A stretch of DNA of 43,601 nt. Origin: Microbacterium sp. GTDB taxonomy: Bacteria; Actinomycetota; Actinomycetes; Actinomycetales; Microbacteriaceae. Location: positions 1 to 43,601 of the forward strand of contig NZ_JAPSHY010000027.1 in the NCBI RefSeq assembly GCF_031179285.1, given 5' to 3'. The notes under the pieces were generated by a model. The model did not search any database, was not told the origin of the DNA, and worked only from the letters and a program-made list of their open reading frames with translations. This document shows positions 40,640-43,601 of the stretch, piece after piece. Position numbers and translations under genes: made by a program. Positions within the stretch are counted from its first letter, which is position 1. Each line of letters opens with the position of its first letter.

Positions 40640-41391
40640 TCACGCTCGACGCCGTGCACAAGAAGTACAGCAGCGAGGTCTCGATCGGACCGGTCGATCT
40701 CGCCATCCCGACCGGCGGTATCACCGCGCTCATCGGGCCGAACGGAGCAGGCAAGTCCACGCTGCTCACCATGATCGGCCGGCTCACCGGGATGGATGCG
40801 GGCTCCATCGAGATCGCCGGCTACGACGTCGCGTCGACCCGCTCGTCGGATCTTGCGAAGATCGTCTCGATCCTGCGTCAGGAGAACCACTTCATCACCC
40901 GGCTGACGGTGCGCCAGCTCGTCGGTTTCGGACGCTTCCCCCACTCCAAGGGACGGCTGAACCGCGCGGACGAGGAGATCGTCGACCGCGCCATCGCGTT
41001 CCTCGACCTGTCTGAGCTCGAGGGGCGCTACCTCGATGAACTGTCCGGCGGGCAGCGGCAGCGCGCGTACGTGGCGATGGTGCTCGCGCAGGACACCGAG
41101 TTCGTGCTGCTGGACGAACCCCTGAACAATCTCGACATGAAACACGCCGTGCAGATGATGAAGCATCTGCGGCGTGCGGCGGAACAGCTCGGGCGGACCA
41201 TCGTGATCGTGCTGCACGACATCAACTTCGCCGGACACTACGCCGACCGTATCTGCGCGATGAAGGACGGCAGCGTCGTCGAGTTCGGAACACCGGGGGA
41301 GATCATGACGGATGCTGTCCTCAGCCGCATCTTCGACACGGACGTCCGCGTCATCGACGGGCCGTCCGGCCCTCTCGCGGTGTACTACTGA
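40636..41391 (+). CDS. Iron-siderophore ABC ATP-binding protein
   Basis: A 251-residue ATPase of the FepC/YclP type. Walker A is GPNGAGKST (residues 34-42), the Q loop is ILRQENHF, the signature is LSGGQRQRAYVAMVLAQ, Walker B is FVLLDEPLNNLD and the switch His is VIVLHDINFA. It energises the two FecCD permeases. The start is GTG overlapping the previous stop (GTGA). It is the last gene of the iron-regulated operon; a GATCGCGCGCGATC palindrome overlaps its stop codon. Confidence 0.95.
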   Translation: MITLDAVHKKYSSEVSIGPVDLAIPTGGITALIGPNGAGKSTLLTMIGRLTGMDAGSIEIAGYDVASTRSSDLAKIVSILRQENHFITRLTVRQLVGFGRFPHSKGRLNRADEEIVDRAIAFLDLSELEGRYLDELSGGQRQRAYVAMVLAQDTEFVLLDEPLNNLDMKHAVQMMKHLRRAAEQLGRTIVIVLHDINFAGHYADRICAMKDGSVVEFGTPGEIMTDAVLSRIFDTDVRVIDGPSGPLAVYY

Positions 41392-41405
41392 TCGCGCGCG
41401 ATCGC

Positions 41406-41609
41406 TCAGAGCTCGATGCCGTGATCCTCGTCGTTGACGCCTGCGTTGCGGCCTCGGCGCGATTCGTACCCGAGGAACCAGCCCAGCCAGACGACGGCGG
41501 CGAGGAGAAGTCCGAGCCAGACGTTCTGCAGGATGAGCCCGATGACGATGCCCAGTACGAGCAGCCCCGCTGAGACGAGCAGGCGGAGACCGGCGCGAGT
41601 CGACTTCAT
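41406..41609 (-). CDS. Small membrane protein, unknown function
   Basis: A 67-residue protein with two adjacent hydrophobic segments (LLVSAGLLVLGIVIGLILQ and VWLGLLLAAVVWLGWFLGY), a basic start (MKSTRAGLR) and an acidic tail (NDEDHGIEL), so both ends are probably cytoplasmic. I do not recognise a family. The ATG has no ribosome site and a TAGGCT hexamer lies seven bases upstream, supporting a real leaderless gene. It is downstream of and parallel to the DNA glycosylase gene. Confidence 0.75.
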   Translation of the reverse strand: MKSTRAGLRLLVSAGLLVLGIVIGLILQNVWLGLLLAAVVWLGWFLGYESRRGRNAGVNDEDHGIEL

Positions 41610-41616
41610 GATTCTC

Positions 41617-41622
41617 AGCCTA
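41617..41622 (-). promoter_or_regulatory. -10 element (TAGGCT) for the small membrane protein gene
   Basis: TAGGCT on the minus strand, seven bases before the ATG at 41609, with no Shine-Dalgarno between. This is the same hexamer and spacing as upstream of the erm leader and the first sensor kinase gene. Confidence 0.5.
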
Positions 41623-41628
41623 GGCGTC

Positions 41629-42588
41629 TCAGCGCGCTCGATGGTCCTCGGGCGCCAGCCGCGGTCCTCGGCGCGGCTCGTGCACGCCGCTGGCGAAGAT
41701 GAGGCGGATCACGCGCTGACGCTGCCCCTCCCAGGGCGACAGGAGCGCCAGCATCCCGTCGTCGTCGACCCGTTTCCCGGTGAGCGCGTAGCCGACCTCG
41801 TGCGCGAGGTGGTAGTCGCCGACGCTGACCGCGTCGGGGTCTCCGAGCGAACGGATGCGCGTCTCCGCCGCCGTCCACACCCCGACCCCGGGCAGGCTCG
41901 TGAGCACGCGGTCTCGGTCCATTCCGCCGGTCGCCGCCCGCATCGCTCGCTCGATGCTCGCGCCCCGTTCAGCGGCACGCACGATGGTCTTGGACTGCGG
42001 AGGCTCGACGCCGGCGCGGTGCCATGCCCAGGAGGGGATCCGGTGCCATACGGCGGCGGTCGGTGCGGCATGCATCGCGCGCGGGGTGGGTCCGGGGGCA
42101 CGCTCGCCGAACCGTGAGACGAGCGCCCGCCAGGCGCCGAACGCCTGCATCGAGGTCACCTTCTGCTCGATGATCGCGCAGGCGAGCGCGTCGAAGATCT
42201 CGTCGGTGCGGGTCAGGCGCAGGCCCGGATTGCGATGGGCGGCATCGGCGATGAGCGGATGCCGGGAGGCGTCGAAGTCGCTCGCATCGTCGTCGGCGCC
42301 GCAGAGCCGCGGAACCCGCTCCAGCGCGTACGCCGCCCCGGCACCCCACGCGGTCGCCCTGATCTCGCCGCTGATCGCGCGGAGGGCGAGCGTGCTCACC
42401 CCGGCGGGAGTGCGGAAGGCGCGCCACACGACGGCACCGTCGTGCACCATCGTCGGGTCGCCCCTGCCTCGACGGAGCATGCCGACGGTGGCGATGAGGT
42501 CGACCGGATGCGCGGGGCGGTATGTCGTCTCGAGCGGCCCGTCGGCGTCGACCGCGTCGGCCGGCTCGGCATCCACTGTCAACGTCAT
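41629..42588 (-). CDS. DNA-3-methyladenine glycosylase 2 family (AlkA-like)
   Basis: A 319-residue HhH-GPD DNA glycosylase. ALACAIIEQKVTSMQAFGAWRALVSRFG is the typical helical core entry, LTSLPGVGVWTAAETRIRSLGDPDAVSVGDYHL contains the helix-hairpin-helix (LPGVGVWTA) and the catalytic Asp (SVGD). It would remove alkylated purines from DNA. The first 120 residues resemble the AlkA N-terminal part only loosely. The ATG has TAGGGT six bases upstream, another leaderless candidate. An iron-sulfur loop is absent. Confidence 0.9.
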   Translation of the reverse strand: MTLTVDAEPADAVDADGPLETTYRPAHPVDLIATVGMLRRGRGDPTMVHDGAVVWRAFRTPAGVSTLALRAISGEIRATAWGAGAAYALERVPRLCGADDDASDFDASRHPLIADAAHRNPGLRLTRTDEIFDALACAIIEQKVTSMQAFGAWRALVSRFGERAPGPTPRAMHAAPTAAVWHRIPSWAWHRAGVEPPQSKTIVRAAERGASIERAMRAATGGMDRDRVLTSLPGVGVWTAAETRIRSLGDPDAVSVGDYHLAHEVGYALTGKRVDDDGMLALLSPWEGQRQRVIRLIFASGVHEPRRGPRLAPEDHRAR

Positions 42589-42594
42589 GCGCCC

Positions 42595-42600
42595 ACCCTA
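42595..42600 (-). promoter_or_regulatory. -10 element (TAGGGT) for the DNA glycosylase gene
   Basis: TAGGGT on the minus strand ends six bases before the ATG at 42588 (GGGCGC between), a leaderless arrangement. No -35 is clear. Confidence 0.45.
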
Positions 42601-42629
42601 CGCGCAGGACCTGACACCGCCCCGGTGGG

Positions 42630-43352
42630 TCAGAAGCGGTCGGGCGAGGGGGTGCCGTGACCGTAGCGGATCACGACGTCGGCGTGACGATCGAAGCGGT
42701 AGCCGATCCCGCGCACGGTACGGACGATGTCCTCGTAGCGGCCGAGCTTCGCGCGCAGGCGCCGGACGTGGACGTCGATCGTGCGCTCGCCGGGCGTCTC
42801 GTCGTCCTGGGCCTGCCAGAGCGCCCCGACGAGCTCGGCGCGCTCGATCGTGCGGCCCTCGCGGAGGACGAGATACTGCAGCAGCTCGAACTCCTTGTAG
42901 GTGAACGACGCGGACTCGCCGTCGATCACGACGCGCTTGCGAGAGATGTCGACCGTCACTCCGCGGTCTTCGTCGGTCGCCTCCTCCTCGGCCGCCGCCT
43001 TCGTGCGGGCGATGGCACCGGGCTCCTGCAGGGCGAGGCGGACGACATCGAGGTCGCGACCGCCCGAGCCGTGCGGTGCGAGGGCCACGGTGGCGTGGGT
43101 CTCGGCACCCGGAGCGAGTTCGGCAAGGGTGCGGCGGAGCGCGTCGACGAGCACGGGAAGGCTGACGCCCGCCTCCGCCGCCTTGATCTCGTCAAGGCCG
43201 ACGTAGAGGGCGAAGCCCCGGGGGGATCGGGCGGAGGGAAGATCGGCGACGGCGGGTGCCGCCGCGGGTGAGGAGGTCGCAGCCTGCGGGGCACGGACCG
43301 TGCGGGGCTGGGAGCTGCTGGCGGGACGCTCGAGAAGTGCGGTGTTCGACAT
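42630..43352 (-). CDS. Winged-helix transcriptional regulator without receiver domain
   Basis: A 240-residue protein. Residues about 1-50 are low-complexity (Ala, Pro, Ser, Thr). Residues about 50-130 hold an alpha/beta segment (GFALYVGLDEIKAAEAGVSLPVLVDALRRTLAEL, HATVALAPHG) that is not a response-regulator receiver: no acidic pocket or phospho-Asp is present. Residues about 140-225 are an OmpR/PhoB-type winged helix (VTVDISRKRVVIDGESASFTYKEFELLQYLVLREGRTIERAELVGALW, then TIDVHVRRLRAKLGRYEDIVRTVRGIGYRF). GAGGA lies ten bases before the ATG at 43352. An in-frame extension to a TTG at 43529 exists but has no ribosome site. Targets are unknown. Confidence 0.87.
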   Translation of the reverse strand: MSNTALLERPASSSQPRTVRAPQAATSSPAAAPAVADLPSARSPRGFALYVGLDEIKAAEAGVSLPVLVDALRRTLAELAPGAETHATVALAPHGSGGRDLDVVRLALQEPGAIARTKAAAEEEATDEDRGVTVDISRKRVVIDGESASFTYKEFELLQYLVLREGRTIERAELVGALWQAQDDETPGERTIDVHVRRLRAKLGRYEDIVRTVRGIGYRFDRHADVVIRYGHGTPSPDRF

Positions 43353-43500
43353 GATGATGTGGTCCTCAGGACGTGAGCCGATGCGGCTCTGATGCGTTGC
43401 GTGAATGACCGGGCGAGCCGGGAAGCGAGCAAGGGTGGATGCTCGGGGACTCAGGCCTTGCAGATGGCGAGGATTCGAGTCCGGCGGGGTGGCTGATCGT

Positions 43501-43548
43501 TCAGCGACACATTCGGCAACACATGCCAACGCGACCGGGCATCATCAT
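43501..43548 (-). CDS. Candidate Cys-rich leader peptide upstream of the winged-helix gene
   Basis: A 15-codon ORF (MMMPGRVGMCCRMCR then TGA) about 150 bases upstream of the winged-helix gene on the same strand. Three of the last six residues are Cys, the composition of cysteine-responsive attenuator peptides described in actinobacteria. Three ATG codons in a row sit in the loop of a 6-base-pair hairpin (GCCGGG/CCCGGT). AGGAGG lies 17 bases upstream, too far for a normal ribosome site. Translation is uncertain. Confidence 0.35.
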   Translation of the reverse strand: MMMPGRVGMCCRMCR

Positions 43549-43601
43549 CCCGGCAGTCCCGTTCGCCTCCTGGGCGGACAAAGGGCGTGCGTTGGTGGTC
43601 A

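Noticed and set aside
41390..41403. GATCGCGCGCGATC palindrome at the end of the siderophore operon as a terminator
   Set aside because: It has no loop bases beyond the alternating GC centre, overlaps the stop codon and lacks a T-tract; too little to call.
43471..43482. GGATTCGAGTCC, resembling a tRNA T-arm and a possible attachment site
   Set aside because: The T-loop position lacks the paired G53-C61 on either strand and no anticodon or D arm can be drawn around it.

Overview
The window is high-GC DNA with dense coding, many 4-base ATGA/GTGA gene overlaps and several apparently leaderless genes. Gene content and protein style point to an actinobacterium of the family Microbacteriaceae, probably Microbacterium. 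This is an inference from the sequence alone; there is no rRNA gene to confirm it. I see no phage, transposase, CRISPR array or tRNA gene, so this looks like ordinary chromosome with accessory islands.

Layout. (1) 1-11402, minus strand: one long catabolic operon. A LacI-type regulator (TTG start, near-palindromic operator just upstream) is followed by two sugar ABC permeases, a lipoprotein binding protein, two ADP-ribosylglycohydrolase-fold enzymes, a PfkB (ribokinase-type) kinase, a large protein with a TIM-barrel-like half and a formylglycine-generating-enzyme-like half, a CaiB-type CoA transferase and a CitE-type lyase cut by the window edge. The six catabolic genes overlap one another by 4 bases. 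(2) 11523-15505: a NarL-type two-component system divergent from an ABC-2 exporter with a DUF998 membrane protein. (3) 15512-19502: a broken epoxide hydrolase, an SDR, and soxR divergent from an MFS efflux gene whose promoter carries a perfect SoxR box in a 19-base spacer. (4) 19544-24431: a stress-type group on the minus strand (Mn catalase, SDR, DUF4383, Zn alcohol dehydrogenase, a small membrane protein) plus an SRPBCC gene. (5) 24518-29362: a translationally coupled M20 peptidase and carboxylate-amine ligase, then a flavin oxidase and an ECF sigma factor behind a TGTCACA-N16-CGTC promoter of the ECF41 type. (6) 29398-33063: a COG2426-type membrane protein, a second NarL-type two-component system, and an erm 23S rRNA methyltransferase preceded by a 21-codon leader peptide and two RNA hairpins. 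(7) 33190-36596: threonine synthase, a small thioredoxin-like protein, DUF1801, an alpha/beta hydrolase and a glyoxalase-fold protein. (8) 36652-41391: a siderophore uptake locus (SIP reductase divergent from binding protein, two permeases and ATPase) with DtxR/IdeR-type boxes in the shared intergenic region. (9) 41406-43601: a small membrane protein, an AlkA-type DNA glycosylase and a winged-helix regulator with a Cys-rich upstream mini-ORF.

Most distinctive items: the erm leader/attenuator region, the sigma-factor operon with its own-type promoter, the SoxR promoter, and the long uncharacterised LacI/ABC/glycohydrolase/CoA-transferase operon, which reads as uptake and dismantling of a ribosylated or otherwise glycosylated acid. 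Its substrate cannot be read from the sequence.
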